Origin: Thermoprotei archaeon
GTDB taxonomy: Archaea; Thermoproteota; Methanomethylicia; Nezhaarchaeales; WYZ-LMO8
Assembly: GCA_003650865.1 (NCBI GenBank)
Contig: QMSN01000053.1
Location: 1-6,753 of the forward strand
Length of the DNA stretch: 6,753 nt
Direction: 5' to 3'
The position numbers were made by a program, and so were the translations under genes. This document shows, in pieces, positions 6,025 to 6,753 of the stretch; the first letter of the stretch is position 1, and the number at the start of each line of letters is the position of its first letter. The notes beneath the pieces are model-generated. The model was not told where the DNA came from. It did no database searches and saw only the letters and a program-made list of their open reading frames with translations.

Positions 6025-6373
6025 GGAAGGTAACTCCAAGAGGGTATTGATAATCATCACAAAGCCCCCTTACACATTCGAGCACCCCTTAGGAGGCCTG
6101 TACACAGCCTTAGCGCTCGTCGACAAAGGAGTCAAGGCCTCGATCCTGCTGGTGGAGGATGGCGTCTACTGCTCTCTCAGAGGCCAGAGAGACGGTAAGG
6201 TGAGCTTCGAGGATTTGCTCTATACGGCTCACTCAAGCGGGGTGGAGATCCTCGTGCTCAACAAGTCCCTTAAAGCAAGGGGGTTGACGAGGGAGATGTT
6301 AAGCGAGATCTGCAAGGTCATAGACGACTTGAATGACGTAGTAGAAAGCTGCGATCACCTCCTCTGTTATTGA
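6014..6373 (+). CDS. DsrF/TusC-like (DsrE superfamily) protein
   Basis: 119 residues. Family features: VLIIITKPPYTFEHPLGGLYTALAL (11-35), ILLVEDGVYCSLRGQ (44-58), and SGVEILVLNKSLKARGL (75-91), where the usual reactive cysteine is replaced by Asn/Lys. That fits the non-catalytic TusC/DsrF partner. C53, C113 and C118 remain, the last two in a C-terminal SCDHLLCY tail. The PPYTFEH block is nearly identical to GPYTFEH in the preceding protein, indicating duplication. TTG 6014 is chosen because GGTGA lies six bases upstream; it overlaps dsrE by 11 bases. An internal TTG at 6047 preceded by GAGGG is possible. The three genes run H-E-F here, whereas bacterial dsr clusters usually read E-F-H. Confidence 0.72.
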   Translation: MASEEGNSKRVLIIITKPPYTFEHPLGGLYTALALVDKGVKASILLVEDGVYCSLRGQRDGKVSFEDLLYTAHSSGVEILVLNKSLKARGLTREMLSEICKVIDDLNDVVESCDHLLCY

Positions 6374-6445
6374 CCTCGGCACACAATGTTAACGATGCAG
6401 ACCTTCAGGTGCTTTTAACGGCATTAATTGAAGGTTTTGAGGCCT
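6374..6445. other. Short convergent intergenic gap
   Basis: This separates the rightward Dsr-like operon from leftward genes. Two short T tracts (GCTTTTAAC at about 6410-6418 and GGTTTTGAGG at about 6433-6442) could give weak archaeal-type termination for the plus strand. No hairpin was recognised. Confidence 0.3.
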
Positions 6446-6553
6446 TTACTTAGTAGCTCTCTGCTTCACGGCCGCAATGTACGCCTTGTACACGCGTTTT
6501 TCTCGAGCAGCCATCATCGCCTCTTCTCCCATTTCTGAAGACTTAGGGTTCAT
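6446..6553 (-). CDS. Possible 35-residue basic small protein
   Basis: Downstream of the ferredoxin-type gene, an ATG at 6553 opens a short frame reading MNPKSSEMGEEAMMAAREK and continuing to ...YIAAVKQRATK. It is a single predicted helix, rich in Ala, Lys and Arg. GAGGAAGAGG lies just upstream as a possible ribosome-binding site, and the frame begins 28 bases after the preceding stop. I recognise no family. It may be a real small gene in the same transcript or chance. The overlapping plus-strand frame over this region has no protein-like features. Confidence 0.4.
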   Translation of the reverse strand: MNPKSSEMGEEAMMAAREKRVYKAYIAAVKQRATK

Positions 6554-6581
6554 GGATCCTCTTCCTCAACTCCATGGTCAC

Positions 6582-6753
6582 TCAAAGCTTTGCCTCATAC
6601 CTCTCCCTGTTAGCCAAGAGCTCCTCCCTACTTCGTTGAATCACCCTGTACTTCTTTATCAGCTTGTGGAGGTAAGATAGTGGTGGAAAGCTTATGGCGT
6701 GTTGAGGACAAGTGTTCTGACAAGTAGTGCAACCAACGAGGCAATTCAATGGT
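6582..6753 (-). CDS. C-terminal end of a [4Fe-4S] ferredoxin-type protein (starts beyond the right edge)
   Basis: The last 56 codons are present. The sequence NCLVGCTTCQNTCPQHAISFP gives Cys-x3-Cys-x2-Cys-x3-Cys-Pro, the second-cluster half of a small 2[4Fe-4S] ferredoxin of the kind with 'C-x-V-GC-x-x-C-x-x-x-CP...AISFP'. The tail PLSYLHKLIKKYRVI and a charged helix (SREELLANRERYEAKL) follow, as in archaeal ferredoxin-family proteins of about 90-110 residues. The first cluster is presumably outside the window. It would act as a cytoplasmic electron carrier. It converges on the Dsr-like operon and so has a separate promoter; a role in the same pathway is possible but only inferred. Confidence 0.8.
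   Translation of the reverse strand, partial: PLNCLVGCTTCQNTCPQHAISFPPLSYLHKLIKKYRVIQRSREELLANRERYEAKL

Noticed and set aside
6477..6680. A 67-codon plus-strand frame at the right edge
   Set aside because: It overlaps the ferredoxin tail on the other strand and has no domain features.

Overview
The window looks archaeal, most likely a thermophilic member of the Thermoproteota/TACK group. The evidence is TATA-box promoters placed for leaderless or short-leader transcripts, GGTGA/GGAGGT ribosome-binding sites, frequent GTG and TTG starts, heavy AGG/AGA and ATA codon use, a PstS tethered by an N-terminal helix instead of a lipobox, and a COG2000-type Fe-S protein. The exact lineage cannot be fixed from this sequence alone.

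Left part (1-2251, minus strand): the start of a phosphate ABC importer operon, pstS-pstC-pstA, read leftwards and leaving the window inside pstA. Gaps between genes are about 5 bases. The pstS promoter and ribosome-binding site lie at about 2258-2340. PstS carries two textbook EF-hand-type calcium-loop motifs, which the ordinary phosphate-binding fold does not need.

Middle (about 2300-3447): a gene-poor, decayed stretch. It holds a weak 71-residue reading frame, a fragment resembling DUF104/AF2212-type antitoxins, and membrane-helix fragments split over two or three frames. Nothing intact can be named between about 2930 and 3447.

Right part (3448-6373): an ArsR-family repressor with a Cys-Val-Cys metal-binding box (minus strand) diverges from a tight plus-strand operon. 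The operon encodes a small thioredoxin-like protein, an Fe-S protein with a C-terminal PF04060/COG2000 domain, and three DsrE/F/H (TusB/C/D)-like proteins. I infer a metal(loid)- or redox-responsive sulfur-transfer system: the thioredoxin CxxC and the Fe-S protein would handle electrons or thiols, and the DsrE-like cysteine would carry persulfide. The thioredoxin/Fe-S junction is frame-disrupted: coding sense continues past the thioredoxin stop and well upstream of the first start codon of the Fe-S frame.

Right edge (6446-6753, minus strand): a convergent pair, the C-terminal end of a [4Fe-4S] ferredoxin-type protein followed by a possible 35-residue basic protein.

No tRNA, rRNA, CRISPR array, insertion sequence or intact transposase was seen.
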